Below, in pieces: positions 54,092-63,218 of a stretch of 64,000 bases of DNA. Numbering within the stretch: the stretch's first letter is position 1; each line of letters begins with the position of its first letter. The stretch is taken from the NCBI GenBank assembly GCA_013205085.1, contig JABMLH010000005.1:321008-385007 (forward strand), in the 5' to 3' direction. The translations under genes and the position numbers were made by a program. The notes beneath the pieces are model-generated. The model did no database searches, had not been told where the DNA came from, and saw only the letters and a program-made list of their open reading frames with translations. The stretch comes from Microbacteriaceae bacterium VKM Ac-2854. GTDB taxonomy: Bacteria; Actinomycetota; Actinomycetes; Actinomycetales; Microbacteriaceae.

Positions 54092-55495
54092 TCATACGTG
54101 CTGCCGAGCGAAGCGCCCCGCGGTCGAGGAGCCGTCGCTGCCGAGCTCCGGCAGCCCCAGCGTCTCGCGTAGCGTCGCGCCCGCGGTGTAGTCGTCGCGG
54201 TAGACGCCGCGCTCCTGCAGCAGCGGGATGACCTGATCCACGAAGCCGTCCAGCCCGGTCGGGTTGGTGTCGCCCACGATCACGAAGCCGTCGGCCGCGT
54301 CCTCCTGCACGTGCCGGTCGATCGCGTCGGCCACCTGCTGCGCCGTACCGACGAAGCTCCGCCGCGAGGTGGCGAGGATGGCGACATCGCGCAGGCTCAG
54401 GCCCTCCGCCTCCGACCGTGCGCGCCACTCCCGAGCCACCGCCACGGGGTCGGTCGTGTGCCGCACCCGGCCGCGGGCGATGCCGGTGTCGACCGGCTCG
54501 GGATCGAAGGCCGGCAGCGGCCCATCGGCGTCGTAGCCGGAGAGGTCGGTGCCCCAGAGCTGCTCGACGAAGGCGATCGCGGTCTGCGGGCTGGTCTGCA
54601 GCAGCGCGACCTCGCGGGCACGCTCTCGCGCCTCCTGCTCCGTGTCGCCGAGCACGAAGGTGGCGGCGGGCAGGATCAGCAACGAGTCGCGGCTTCGCCC
54701 CACCTCCGCCAGGCGCCGGCCGACGTCGAGAGAGAAGGCCCGTCCGGCCTCGAACTCGCTGTTCAGCGAGAAGATCACCTCGGCGCTACGCGCCGCGAAG
54801 CCGCGGCCGTCGGCCGAGCTGCCGGCCTGCACGATCACCGGATGCCGTTGCGGGCTCGGCGGCAGGGTGGCGTAGCCGTCGACGTCGAAGTGCGCCCCGT
54901 GATGCTGCACGCGGCGCACCGCGCCCGGGGCGAGGAACTGCCCGCTCGCGACATCCGCGAGCAGCGCATCCGCGTCCCAGCCGTCCCAGAACCGGCGCGC
55001 GAGAGCCAGGAACTCCTCCGCGCGCTCGTAGCGCTGCGCGTACTCGAGGAAGGCGCCGCGGCGGAAGTTCGCGCCGTGGAAGGCGTCCGAGGTCGTCACG
55101 ATGTTCCAGCCGGCCCGGCCGCCGCTGAGGTGGTCGAGAGTGGCGAGTTGGCGGGCCAGCTCCCACGGCTCGTTGAAGGTGGAACTGAGCGTGCCGACCA
55201 AGCCGATGTGCTCGGTGACGCCGGCCAGGGCGGCGAGCACGGCGAGCGTGTTCGGGCGCCCCGCGACGTCGAGATCGTGGATCAGGCCCTTCTGCTCGCG
55301 CACCCGCAGGCCCTCGGCGAGGAAGAGGAAGTCGAACCTGCCGCGCTCCGCGTTCTGCGCGAAGTGCCGGAAGGAGGAGAAGGCGACCTGGCTCTGCGCG
55401 CGGTCGTCGCTCCAGATGGTGGTGTTGTTCACGCCCGGGAAGTGCGCGGCGAGGTGCACCTGCTTCAGCGGGCGTCCGTCGGGTCGGTGGCTCAT
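54092..55495 (-). CDS. NtaA/SnaA/DszA-family flavin monooxygenase
   Basis: A 467-residue LLM monooxygenase of the NtaA/DszA subgroup: LKQVHLAAHFPGVNNTTIWS, FDFLFLAEGLRVREQKGL, LDHLSGGRAGWNIVTTSDAF, HPVIVQAGSSADGRGFAARS and VGTAQQVADAIDRHVQEDAA. These enzymes oxidise chelators, sulfur heterocycles or similar compounds with reduced FMN. ATG 55493-55495 overlaps the stop codon of the preceding LLM gene (ATGA), so the pair is co-translated. Substrate unknown; the nearby ABC transporter suggests a scavenging pathway. Confidence 0.9.
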   Translation of the reverse strand: MSHRPDGRPLKQVHLAAHFPGVNNTTIWSDDRAQSQVAFSSFRHFAQNAERGRFDFLFLAEGLRVREQKGLIHDLDVAGRPNTLAVLAALAGVTEHIGLVGTLSSTFNEPWELARQLATLDHLSGGRAGWNIVTTSDAFHGANFRRGAFLEYAQRYERAEEFLALARRFWDGWDADALLADVASGQFLAPGAVRRVQHHGAHFDVDGYATLPPSPQRHPVIVQAGSSADGRGFAARSAEVIFSLNSEFEAGRAFSLDVGRRLAEVGRSRDSLLILPAATFVLGDTEQEARERAREVALLQTSPQTAIAFVEQLWGTDLSGYDADGPLPAFDPEPVDTGIARGRVRHTTDPVAVAREWRARSEAEGLSLRDVAILATSRRSFVGTAQQVADAIDRHVQEDAADGFVIVGDTNPTGLDGFVDQVIPLLQERGVYRDDYTAGATLRETLGLPELGSDGSSTAGRFARQHV

Positions 55496-56697
55496 CGGAC
55501 CGCCTCCGCGGCGTAGCGGTTGGCCGGTCGGTTCCAGCCGAGCCGGGAGCGGAGCGAATCGGCGCCGGCCGGACGCTCGAGCAGCCCCGCGGCGCGCAGC
55601 AGGGGCAGCACCCCGACGGCGAGGCGATCGAGATCCAGCGGCAACCGCGCGGGGCGCAGGCGCACGCCGTCGACGCCGGCGGCGTGCCACTCGAGCAGGC
55701 GCTCGGCGATCTCGGCGGAGGTGCCCGCCAGCATCACCGCGTCCGAGGCGAGGCTCGCACCCGCCTGGGCGTCCAGACGCAGCAGCTCCGCGGCGGCGGC
55801 GCCCGGCTCGTCCTCGATCAGGACGACGGCCTCGGTCCACACCGCGAGCGGCTGCGGAACCCGACGGGTCACGCGGCCGCCGATCGCGGCGAGTTCGGCG
55901 CGGATCCGTTCCAGATCGGCGTCGTCGGCGGGGGTGATCCCGACGATGTCGGCCTGCGCGACCGCGAGTTCGAAGGGGATGCGCTGGTGCGCGAGCAGAT
56001 AGACGGGCGGCTGGCCCTGCGGCGGCCGCGGGGTGATCGACGGACCGGTGACGCTGAAGCGCTCGCCGTCGAAATCGACATAGTGCAGCTTGTCCCGGTC
56101 GAGGTAGCGACCGGTCGCGACGTCGCGGATCACCGCGTCGTCCTCCCAGCTGTCCCAGAGCCGACGCACCACCTCGATCACGTCGCCGGCCTCGGCGAAG
56201 AACTCCTCGACGATGCGCAGCTGCTCCGGCTCCCCCGCGAGGAAGGCCGCGATGTCGACGGCGGGAGCCGGGCGGCGGCCGAGGTTCGCCGCCTCGTGCG
56301 GCAGCGCCGAGGTCTTCACCCGCCAGCCGGCCCAGCCCTCGCTCGCATAGTCGAGGCTCGCCGTCGCCGTGCCGACGTGGAACGGCTCGGTGTGCGTCGT
56401 CGTCACGCTCGGTACCAGCCCGATCCCGGGCACGTTCGGAGCGACGGCGGAGGCGATCAGCAGCGCGTCCAGCCGCCCGCGTACCTCATGCGAGTTCGGC
56501 TCGCCGTCGCCCTGGAGGCCGAAGACGTCCTCGATCGTGACGAGATCGAAGCCGGCGTCGGCCGCCGAGCGGATCAGCTCCGTCCAATAGCGCAGCGAGA
56601 AGAGCTCCCGAGGGCGGGCGGTCGGTTCGCGCCACGCGGCGGGATGCCAGCCGGCGCCGTCGAGGGCGAGGCCGAGATGCAGCGGTGTTCCTGTCAT
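55492..56697 (-). CDS. LLM-class flavin-dependent oxidoreductase
   Basis: A 401-residue luciferase-like protein: LHLGLALDGAGWHPAAWREP, RYWTELIRSAADAGFDLVTI, EDVFGLQ, WAGWRVKTSALPHEAANLGR, RRLWDSWEDDAVIRDVATGR and QPPVYLLAHQRIPFELAVAQ. It is paired with the NtaA-like gene, with which it overlaps by 4 nt. ATG 56695-56697; TAGCGT ends 7 nt upstream (leaderless), which fixes the start though the frame is open further. Probably acts in the same sulfur or nitrogen compound pathway. Confidence 0.88.
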   Translation of the reverse strand: MTGTPLHLGLALDGAGWHPAAWREPTARPRELFSLRYWTELIRSAADAGFDLVTIEDVFGLQGDGEPNSHEVRGRLDALLIASAVAPNVPGIGLVPSVTTTHTEPFHVGTATASLDYASEGWAGWRVKTSALPHEAANLGRRPAPAVDIAAFLAGEPEQLRIVEEFFAEAGDVIEVVRRLWDSWEDDAVIRDVATGRYLDRDKLHYVDFDGERFSVTGPSITPRPPQGQPPVYLLAHQRIPFELAVAQADIVGITPADDADLERIRAELAAIGGRVTRRVPQPLAVWTEAVVLIEDEPGAAAAELLRLDAQAGASLASDAVMLAGTSAEIAERLLEWHAAGVDGVRLRPARLPLDLDRLAVGVLPLLRAAGLLERPAGADSLRSRLGWNRPANRYAAEAVR

Positions 56698-56704
56698 GTC
56701 GGCG

Positions 56705-56710
56705 ACGCTA
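56705..56710 (-). promoter_or_regulatory. Candidate leaderless -10 for LLM gene pair
   Basis: TAGCGT on the minus strand, 7 nt (CGCCGAC) before ATG 56697. Confidence 0.55.
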
Positions 56711-56892
56711 AGACGAGACACGCCTTCGCGGCGACCTCCGGAGTCTTGCGGCGTCATCCGCGCAATCCGGCGTCATCGAAGTTGCGCGAGGCGTCGGGAT
56801 CCGATGCGTCCGGCCGGTGTCATCGCCGCCGCGTCGCGCCACCTCGATCGCCGCCGTGTCCTCGGCGTCGACGGCGCACACGGGCTGCGACA

Positions 56893-56940
56893 TGCCAGTA
56901 GTGGCGACCCGCCCCGGCGTGTCGGTCACCACGAATGGCA
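56893..56940. repeat. Inverted repeat, second copy of the ATGCCA/CGGCGTGTC family
   Basis: Imperfect 17-nt arms TGCCAGTAGTGGCGACC (56893-56909) and 56924-56940 around a loop containing CGGCGTGTC. The loop word and the ATGCCAGT arm are shared with the element at 38002-38068. It lies in the 272-nt gap between the LLM operon and the hypothetical gene, where no other feature except the LLM promoter was seen. Confidence 0.6.
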
Positions 56941-56969
56941 GGTCGATCGACGGGGGTTACAGCAGTGGC

Positions 56970-57530
56970 TCACGAATTCTGTGCGGATGCGCTGGGCACA
57001 CGGTCGGTGCTGTGCCGGCCGACCCGGCGCAACCGCTGACCGAGCTCGGCCGTGGCGTCGCCGGATCCGACGATCATCGACCACACCCGGATATCGCGCA
57101 GCAGTCGCCCGCGCACCGGCTCGGCCAGCTCCGCCAACTCGTCCTCGTGCAGCGCGTACGCCAGATCGAGCCGCGACGGCAGCGTCGCGGGCCAGCGCAG
57201 CAGTCGAGCGGCGCCGGCGGCACCGAAGGCGAAGCGTTCCAAGGCGTGCAGCGTGCGCGCCGGCGCCGACGCATCCGTCGGGCCGGGGCGCCCGGCGATG
57301 GCCTCCGCCCTGGCCAGCCGCAGCACGTCCCAGCAGCGCTCGTCGAGCATCCGCGCGACGGGTTCGGAACGCGAGACGAAGCCGGTGGACAGCAGCACCG
57401 CCACGTCGGCGGCGAACGCGCGCCACGCGGGGTCGGGGATGTCGCCGTCCGTCAGCTCGGCGGAGAACAGACCACCGCGGATCGCCGTCCAGTGGCCGGC
57501 ACCGAGCTCGACGCGGATGCGCGCGGCCAT
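56970..57530 (-). CDS. Hypothetical protein, 186 residues
   Basis: Family not recognised. A soluble, mostly helical protein (WTAIRGGLFSAELTDGDIPD, then PAWRAFAADVAVLLSTGFVS, ERFAFGAAGAARLLRWPATL, LDLAYALHEDELAELAEPVR) with one cysteine and no membrane segment. ATG at 57528-57530 overlaps the stop codon of a 29-codon ORF (TGATG), itself overlapping the FAD-protein gene, so it is probably expressed from that operon by translational coupling. It may act with the LLM monooxygenases nearby, but nothing in the sequence shows how. Confidence 0.6.
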   Translation of the reverse strand: MAARIRVELGAGHWTAIRGGLFSAELTDGDIPDPAWRAFAADVAVLLSTGFVSRSEPVARMLDERCWDVLRLARAEAIAGRPGPTDASAPARTLHALERFAFGAAGAARLLRWPATLPSRLDLAYALHEDELAELAEPVRGRLLRDIRVWSMIVGSGDATAELGQRLRRVGRHSTDRVPSASAQNS

Positions 57531-57619
57531 CAGACCCGCGCCGCCTCGGGACGCGTCGCGGCACCGGAGCAATCCGGGTTCCGCCGCGTGGCGATCGCGT
57601 TGATGAACTCGACGGTCAT
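57530..57619 (-). CDS. 29-residue ORF, possible LLM monooxygenase remnant or coupling peptide
   Basis: A tiny ORF linking two genes: its ATG overlaps the FAD-protein stop codon (ATGA) and its stop overlaps the next start (TGATG). It begins MTVEFINAI, which looks like the N terminus of SsuD-like LLM monooxygenases (compare MVEFVHSFL in the protein encoded at 51672), and then loses similarity (RRNPDCSGAATRPEAARV). It may be the leftover start of a deleted monooxygenase gene, kept because it couples translation. Confidence 0.5.
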   Translation of the reverse strand: MTVEFINAIATRRNPDCSGAATRPEAARV

Positions 57620-59583
57620 GGTGTCCTCGTTCCGATCAGAGTGCGGTGGTTCTCGAGACGGCGTTCGCGTGCGATCTCCGACAGCCGACGCAGGATCGCG
57701 CGGGCGGTCGAGTCGTTCTCGCGGAAGGCGATGGCATTGGTGCCGGGCCGGGAGAAGGCACCGGCGAACGGCGAGCTGGTGTACGGCCCGATCGCGTAGC
57801 GCTGCGGATGCGCGGAACCGTCCGGTCGCAGGATCCGGGTGTCGCGCTGGTCGACGAGCAGCCGACCGGTGCTGCCGGAGAGCAGGGCGCCGCGGATGCG
57901 GTCTTCGGCACCCACTCCGCTCTCGATCAGCGATCGCAGCGCCGCGTTGTCGCTGAAGGCCGCAGCCGAATCCGGGAGTCGGGCGTCGACCAGAGCGCTG
58001 GCCGTCCAGGTGTGCGGGCTGTTCTCGCCGCGGGCGACGAAGACGCCGTTCACCTCATCCGCCTCGACCTCGAGGCCGCCGCCGGCGAACTCGATCAGCC
58101 CGGCCTCCGCCAGCGCCAGGATCTCCTCCAGCCGGTGCGCCGGCGGCCCGCTGGCGACGAAGCTGAAGTAGTTCGGCCAGGTCCTCGGCAGGTCGTACAG
58201 GCGGGAGCGGTCGCTCCACACGGGGGCGTCGAGGATCTCGAGCAGCGTGAACAGCGAGCCGAGCAGGGCGAGGAACTGGCCGAGGCTCGCACTGTGCTCG
58301 GGAGCAGTTCGTTGGATGAGGTCGGTGCGGATGTACCCGCGAACGGCGTCCTGCAACGCGGCGGCGTCCGCGAAGCGACGACCGGCGAGCGGGCGATCGA
58401 ACTCCGTCAGGTGCAGCCGATCCAGCGGATCCAGGACCCCGTGTTCGATCGCCGTGCGCAGGATCGGGCTGTCCCAGGCCTCACGCTCCAGGATGATCCG
58501 GAACGACTCCCAGCGCGTACTCACCCTCTCGGGATGCCCGAGGAACAACTCCGCGTAGTGGCCCCAGAGCATCTCCTTCGCGATCAGCGGCCAGACGTCG
58601 TCGCGGAAATCGAGCACGGCGCGTTCGCGCACGAGGGCCCGGGCGATCTCGGGGGTGAAGAAACGCGGCGCCGGCCGCGGGGCGCGCAGAGTGGACGCGA
58701 TCTTGGAGTGGTACGGCACGCCGCGGCGCGAGCCGATCACCAGGCGCGGCTCGCGTCCCGCGGCGAGGTAGCGCAGCCTGCCGCCACCGTCGCGTTCGAA
58801 GCGGCCGCCGCGCCCCTCGGTCAACAGCACGATCAGGTCGATCGCCGCGAGGCCGAAGCCGCGGACGATCACACGCTGACCCGGCACGATCGGGCGGGTG
58901 TCCGCATCCGCGGTGAACGCCGGCGGCAGGTAGTACAGCTCCCGGCGCCGCGCGAAGTCGATCAGCCGGTCGTGCTCCGCCTCCGGATCCCGCCCGGTGT
59001 GGCCGATCGCGTAGAGCACCACGTCGGCGTCGATCGTCTCGCCGGTGTCGAGCAGCACCCGCTGAACCTCGCTCTCGTCGCCGACGGCGAGGACCGTGGC
59101 GCGGTGCACCCGCAATCGCGCGACGGATTCGAGGGCGGCGACCGCGCGGCGGTGGAACCAGTCCAGGTAGAGGCTCTGCAGGCGACGGGTGGGGAAACTC
59201 GTCGGCAGCAGGTGCTCGAGCTCGGCGCGCAGCCGCGGATCGTGCACCGTCACCTCCGGCAGCAGACCGCCGCGGACGGCGACCGCCCACTCGATCAGCG
59301 ACGGGCCGTTGCGGACGGGGCCCTCGATCGTGCTGGAGGAGTCGGTGAACATCGTGACGTCCTGCGCCATCGAATTGAGCTTCAGCAGCGGCGACTGCGC
59401 GTAGCGCCAGATCCGACCGGCGCCGGGGGCGTACGGGTCGATCAGGTCGATCTCGAGCGGAGCATCGGGGGCGAGCTCGGGCAGCGAGGCGGCCAGCCGT
59501 TCGAGGAAGCCGACCGCTCGCGGTCCGGCTCCGACGACGGCGAGCCGAACGGCGCGGGCCGGGCTGGCGGAGGAACGGGGCAT
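57616..59583 (-). CDS. FAD/NAD(P)-binding protein (NAD_binding_9 type)
   Basis: A 655-residue flavoprotein: RLAVVGAGPRAVGFLERLAA, PYAPGAGRIWRYAQSPLLKL, YAIGHTGRD, IVRGFGLAAIDLIVLLTEGR and the C-terminal YAIGPYTSSPFAGAFSRPGT. Large proteins of this group are encoded beside LLM monooxygenases and amino acid-type ABC transporters in actinobacteria; the substrate is unknown. ATG at 59581-59583; GAGCGT (59590-59595) ends 6 nt upstream (leaderless). It is divergent from the GNAT/ABC operon with a 12-bp palindrome between them. Confidence 0.85.
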   Translation of the reverse strand: MPRSSASPARAVRLAVVGAGPRAVGFLERLAASLPELAPDAPLEIDLIDPYAPGAGRIWRYAQSPLLKLNSMAQDVTMFTDSSSTIEGPVRNGPSLIEWAVAVRGGLLPEVTVHDPRLRAELEHLLPTSFPTRRLQSLYLDWFHRRAVAALESVARLRVHRATVLAVGDESEVQRVLLDTGETIDADVVLYAIGHTGRDPEAEHDRLIDFARRRELYYLPPAFTADADTRPIVPGQRVIVRGFGLAAIDLIVLLTEGRGGRFERDGGGRLRYLAAGREPRLVIGSRRGVPYHSKIASTLRAPRPAPRFFTPEIARALVRERAVLDFRDDVWPLIAKEMLWGHYAELFLGHPERVSTRWESFRIILEREAWDSPILRTAIEHGVLDPLDRLHLTEFDRPLAGRRFADAAALQDAVRGYIRTDLIQRTAPEHSASLGQFLALLGSLFTLLEILDAPVWSDRSRLYDLPRTWPNYFSFVASGPPAHRLEEILALAEAGLIEFAGGGLEVEADEVNGVFVARGENSPHTWTASALVDARLPDSAAAFSDNAALRSLIESGVGAEDRIRGALLSGSTGRLLVDQRDTRILRPDGSAHPQRYAIGPYTSSPFAGAFSRPGTNAIAFRENDSTARAILRRLSEIARERRLENHRTLIGTRTP

Positions 59584-59622
59584 GCAGCCACGCTCCCCCG
59601 ACTCGACGAGGCCGCGCAGCCC

Positions 59623-59634
59623 TGTTGCGCAACA
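59623..59634. promoter_or_regulatory. Candidate operator between divergent FAD-protein and GNAT/ABC operons
   Basis: TGTTGCGCAACA, a perfect 12-bp palindrome in the 149-nt divergent region. It could bind a dimeric regulator controlling both directions. No regulator gene is adjacent. Confidence 0.5.
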
Positions 59635-59732
59635 TGACCGGCGGTGACGCCGTGTTACCCGCGGCTTGCGGAGCCGGAGGCGCCCGCTCCTAACGTCGGC
59701 TCGCGACAGATCGAATCCTCGACTTCGAAAGG

Positions 59733-60308
59733 ATGCCCATGCCGAGCACGAGCACTGCGCACGACGATCGCTTCGTCTACGTCCGCGCCGACGATCCCCG
59801 CGCCGAGCCGCTGCTGACCGAGCTGGAGTACGAGTACGACTCCCGGTACGGCAGCTTCTTCGGCGAGCGCGCGTCCACCGAGCTGCGCCGCTACCCGATC
59901 GTGGCGTTCGCGCCGGAGCAGGGCGGAGCCTTCGTGCTGCTGCTGCGCGAGGGCGTCGCGATCGCGGGCGGAGCCTACAAGCGCTTCGACGAGCGCACCG
60001 CCGAGCTGAAGCGGATCTGGGCCTCGTCGGCGCACCGCCGCCAGGGTCTCGCTCGCCGCGTGGTCGCCGAGCTCGAGGCGGAGGCGGCGCGTCGCGGCTA
60101 CGACCGGGTGTACCTCACGACGGGTCCGCGCCAGCCTGAGGCGAAGGCGCTGTACTTCGACACCGGCTACACCCCGCTGTTCGACCTCGCGCTGTCACCC
60201 GACGAGATCGTGATCCACGGCTTCGCGAAGTCGCTGGATGACCGGCCGCTCGACGTGGACGAGATCCGGGCGGCGCACGAGAGCACCAGAGCGGTGGTGC
60301 AGCGATGA
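59733..60308 (+). CDS. GNAT-family N-acetyltransferase
   Basis: A 191-residue acetyltransferase: [20 protein letters not shown], then [20 protein letters not shown] with the acetyl-CoA loop RRQGLA, and [20 protein letters not shown] near the end. The ATG lies at 59733 with AAAGGA about 7 nt upstream. Its stop overlaps the permease start (ATGA), so it is the first gene of an operon with a polar amino acid-type ABC transporter. It may acetylate the imported compound (for example an S-substituted cysteine), as SnaB/YxeL-type acetyltransferases do in sulfur scavenging; this is inference from context. Confidence 0.88.
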   Translation: MPMPSTSTAHDDRFVYVRADDPRAEPLLTELEYEYDSRYGSFFGERASTELRRYPIVAFAPEQGGAFVLLLREGVAIAGGAYKRFDERTAELKRIWASSAHRRQGLARRVVAELEAEAARRGYDRVYLTTGPRQPEAKALYFDTGYTPLFDLALSPDEIVIHGFAKSLDDRPLDVDEIRAAHESTRAVVQR

Positions 60309-61345
60309 CCACCACGGGGCGAACCACGACAGGGCAAACCACGACAGGGCAAACCACGACAGGGCAAACCACGACGGCGCGGACAGCGGATGCGCCACCG
60401 GCGGTCGACCTCGCCGCGCTCGCCGATCGCCCCGTCCTGCCGCTGCGGCATCCGCTGCGCTGGGTCGCCACGGCCCTGGTGCTCGTGCTGCTGCTCAACG
60501 TCGCGCAGACACTCTTCACGAATCCGTCGTGGGAGTGGCACAAGGTCGGCCAATGGCTCTTCCACCCGGCCATCCTGCGCGGGCTGCAGCTGACCATCCT
60601 CGCCACGGCGATCGCGGCCGTCGTCAGCTTCGTCGGCGGCATCGCGCTCGCCCTCGCGCGCTTGTCGCGCAACCCTGTGCTGAGCACGCTCAGCTGGGGG
60701 TACATCTGGCTGTTCCGCTCGGTACCGCTGATCCTGGTGCTGATCTTCCTCTACAACCTCGGCTCGCTGTACCCGTCGATCGGCATCGGCATCCCGTTCG
60801 GTCCGCAGCTAGAGATCCCGACCGTCACGGTCCTCACCGACCTGACCCTCGGGGTGATCGGGCTGAGCCTCTCCGAGATCGCCTACGCCGCCGAGGTGGT
60901 GCGCTCCGGCCTGCTCGCCGTCGATCAGGGCCAGCACGAGGCGGCGAAGGCGTTGGGGATCCCGCGGCGACGTCAATTCACCCGGATCGTGCTGCCGCAG
61001 GCGCTGCGCTCGATCGTGCCCGCCTACGTGAACCAGATCGTGGGCTTGCTCAAGGCCAGCTCGCTGCTCTTCTACGTCTCGGTGCTCGACCTGTTCGGCG
61101 TGATCCAGAACCTCGGCAGCACCTACCCGACCGACATCATCCCGCTGCTCGTCGTCGCCACCATCTGGTACCTCGTGCTCACCAGCGTGATCGGGGTCGT
61201 GCAGTTCTACGTCGAACGGCACTACGCCAAGGGCGCCTTCCGCGCGCTGCCACCCACTCCCCTGCAGCGGATCCGCGCAGCCGCGCGCCGCTTCTTCGCC
61301 CGCTTCCCGCTGCGGGAGACCTCGAACGAGAGCCTGCTGCCATGA
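60305..61345 (+). CDS. Polar amino acid-type ABC transporter permease with N-terminal repeat extension
   Basis: A 346-residue membrane protein: an extended N terminus of about 60 residues, then several membrane segments ([59 protein letters not shown]) and the permease signature [20 protein letters not shown]. The family imports histidine, glutamine, cystine or opine-like compounds. The first 25 residues are five repeats of TTTG(Q/R). ATG overlaps the GNAT gene's stop codon. In this neighbourhood an organosulfur amino acid is a fair guess at substrate. Confidence 0.9.
   Translation: MTTTGRTTTGQTTTGQTTTGQTTTARTADAPPAVDLAALADRPVLPLRHPLRWVATALVLVLLLNVAQTLFTNPSWEWHKVGQWLFHPAILRGLQLTILATAIAAVVSFVGGIALALARLSRNPVLSTLSWGYIWLFRSVPLILVLIFLYNLGSLYPSIGIGIPFGPQLEIPTVTVLTDLTLGVIGLSLSEIAYAAEVVRSGLLAVDQGQHEAAKALGIPRRRQFTRIVLPQALRSIVPAYVNQIVGLLKASSLLFYVSVLDLFGVIQNLGSTYPTDIIPLLVVATIWYLVLTSVIGVVQFYVERHYAKGAFRALPPTPLQRIRAAARRFFARFPLRETSNESLLP
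60323..60367 (+). repeat. 15-bp in-frame tandem repeat, 3 perfect copies
   Basis: ACCACGACAGGGCAA three times in a row, flanked by two diverged copies (60308-60322 and 60368-60382). Each unit encodes TTTGQ at the permease N terminus. It uses codons (ACA, CAA) that are rare in the surrounding genes. Copy number is likely to vary between strains. Confidence 0.9.
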
Positions 61346-62121
61346 GCGCGTCTGATCCTCAGAGTCCGGCCGTCCAGATCGTCGGCGCGACGAAGACCTT
61401 CGGTGATCGAACCGTCTTACGTGGGATCGATCTGCGGATCGAACCGGGAACCGTCACCGTCATCCTCGGGCCGTCCGGCTCCGGCAAGTCCACTCTGCTG
61501 CGCGCGATCAACCACCTCGAACGGCTCGACGAGGGCTTCGTCGCGGTCGGCGGCGAGCTGATCGGGGTGCGCGAGCACAACGGGCGACTGAAGGAGCTGC
61601 CCGAGCGCGCGATCCTCGCCCAGCGCGCGCGGATCGGCTTCGTGTTCCAGAACTTCAACCTGTTCCCGCACCTAACGATCCTGGAGAACGTCAGCGAGGC
61701 GCCGATCGCGCACGGAGTGCCGTTGACGCAGGCTCGCGAGAAGGCGCGCGTGCTGCTCGCCCGGGTCGGTCTCGCCGACAAGGCGGAGGCGTACCCGCGC
61801 CAGCTCTCCGGCGGCCAGCAGCAGCGCGTCGCGATCGCGCGCGCCCTGGCGCTGGATCCCGAGGTGATCCTCTTCGACGAGCCGACGTCGGCCCTGGATC
61901 CCGAACTCGTCGGCGAAGTGCTGAGCGTCATCCGCACCCTCGCCGGTGGCGGCACGACGCTGGTCGTCGTGACGCACGAGATCGGCTTCGCCCGCGAGGT
62001 CGCCGATCGCGTCGTGTTCCTCGACGACGGCTTCCTCGTCGAGGAGGGCACGCCGGATGAGCTGTTCGGCAACCCGCGCAGCGGCCGGACCCGCGCGTTT
62101 CTCGACGCGGTTCTCGGCTGA
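61342..62121 (+). CDS. Polar amino acid-type ABC transporter ATP-binding protein
   Basis: A 259-residue ATPase: Walker [40 protein letters not shown], signature [20 protein letters not shown], Walker [21 protein letters not shown], and the switch histidine in [23 protein letters not shown] overlaps the permease stop codon (ATGA). Together with the permease and the downstream binding protein it forms a complete importer. Confidence 0.94.
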   Translation: MSASDPQSPAVQIVGATKTFGDRTVLRGIDLRIEPGTVTVILGPSGSGKSTLLRAINHLERLDEGFVAVGGELIGVREHNGRLKELPERAILAQRARIGFVFQNFNLFPHLTILENVSEAPIAHGVPLTQAREKARVLLARVGLADKAEAYPRQLSGGQQQRVAIARALALDPEVILFDEPTSALDPELVGEVLSVIRTLAGGGTTLVVVTHEIGFAREVADRVVFLDDGFLVEEGTPDELFGNPRSGRTRAFLDAVLG

Positions 62122-62135
62122 CGCTGTCTTCTCTC

Positions 62136-62163
62136 TACCCGCTACCCGCTACCCGCTACCCGC
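62136..62163. repeat. 7-bp tandem repeat, 4 copies
   Basis: Four perfect copies of TACCCGC in the 67-nt gap between the ABC ATPase gene and the binding-protein gene, ending 26 nt before the ATG. It may tune translation or mRNA stability of the abundant binding protein. Confidence 0.9.
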
Positions 62164-62188
62164 ACCATCACCCAGAAAAGGAACCACC

Positions 62189-63214
62189 ATGTCCAGCACC
62201 ACCCCCATCCGCCTGCGCCGCGTCGCCGGCGCGCTCCTGCTCACCTCGGCGCTGGTCGGCTCGCTCGCCGCCTGCTCCGGTGACGCGAGCGCCTCCGGGT
62301 CCGGCTCGGACGCCGCCGACTCCGGCACCGTCACGATCGGCGCCGCCAGCAACGGCGCGGCCACCGAGACCGAGGTCACCGTCTCGGCGGTCGAAGAGAT
62401 CCGCGACGAACTGCCGAAGGAACTGCTCGACAGCGGCACGCTGACCATCGGCGTCGGATCGTTGCCGGCCGGCTTCCCGCCGCTCGCCTTCACCGGAGAC
62501 GACCAGGAGACCATCACCGGCTCCGAGCCCGACCTCGGCCGCCTGGTCGCCGCGGTCTTCGGTCTGAAGCCCGAGATCAAGAACTCCACCTGGGACAACC
62601 TGTTCGTCGGCATCGACAACGGCACGACCGACGTCGGCTTCTCGAACATCACCGACACCGAGAAGCGGAAGGAGAAGTACGACTTCGCCTCGTACCGCGA
62701 GGACAACCTCGCCTTCGCGGTCGAGAAGAGCAGCAGCTGGGAGTTCGACGACGACTATAAGAACCTCGCCGGGCTCACCGTGGCCGTGAGTTCGGGCACG
62801 AACCAGGAGAAGCTGATCCTGGAGTGGCAGTCGAAGCTGCAGGCGGAGGGCAAGACGCTCGACGTGAAGTACTTCCCCGACACCAACGCGACCTACCTCG
62901 CGCTCGACTCGGGCCAGATCGACGCCTACTTCGGCCCGAACCCCGGCGTCGCGTACCAGAACACCCAGCGCGCGGACTCGGCGAACCCGACCCGGACGGC
63001 CGGGACGTTCTCGGGCGCCGGCGAGAGCCTGCAGGGCCTGATCGCCGCGACCGTGAAGAAGGACAGCGGCCTCGCCGAACCGATCGCGGACGCCATCAAC
63101 TACCTGATCGAGAACGGTCAGTACGAGCAGTGGTTGGATGCCTACAACCTCGACAACGAGGCCGTGGAGACCTCCGAGGTGAACCCGGCCGGCCTGCCGC
63201 TGACGAACGAGTAG
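62189..63214 (+). CDS. ABC transporter substrate-binding lipoprotein (polar amino acid type)
   Basis: A 341-residue lipoprotein: signal peptide VAGALLLTSALVGSLAAC with lipobox Cys29, a Ser/Gly/Ala linker, then a type II (family 3) binding fold (LLDSGTLTIGVGSLPAGFPP, NLFVGIDNGTTDVGFSNITD, GLTVAVSSGTNQEKLILEWQ, LDSGQIDAYFGPNPGVAYQN). It captures the ligand outside the membrane for the adjacent permease and ATPase. ATG with AAAGGA 6 nt upstream. It ends at a palindromic repeat that probably terminates the operon. Confidence 0.93.
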   Translation: MSSTTPIRLRRVAGALLLTSALVGSLAACSGDASASGSGSDAADSGTVTIGAASNGAATETEVTVSAVEEIRDELPKELLDSGTLTIGVGSLPAGFPPLAFTGDDQETITGSEPDLGRLVAAVFGLKPEIKNSTWDNLFVGIDNGTTDVGFSNITDTEKRKEKYDFASYREDNLAFAVEKSSSWEFDDDYKNLAGLTVAVSSGTNQEKLILEWQSKLQAEGKTLDVKYFPDTNATYLALDSGQIDAYFGPNPGVAYQNTQRADSANPTRTAGTFSGAGESLQGLIAATVKKDSGLAEPIADAINYLIENGQYEQWLDAYNLDNEAVETSEVNPAGLPLTNE

Positions 63215-63218
63215 GTAG

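Noticed and set aside
62136..62163. Possible iteron or origin repeats (TACCCGC x4)
   Set aside because: Only 28 bp long, inside an ABC operon, with no replication gene or AT-rich region nearby.
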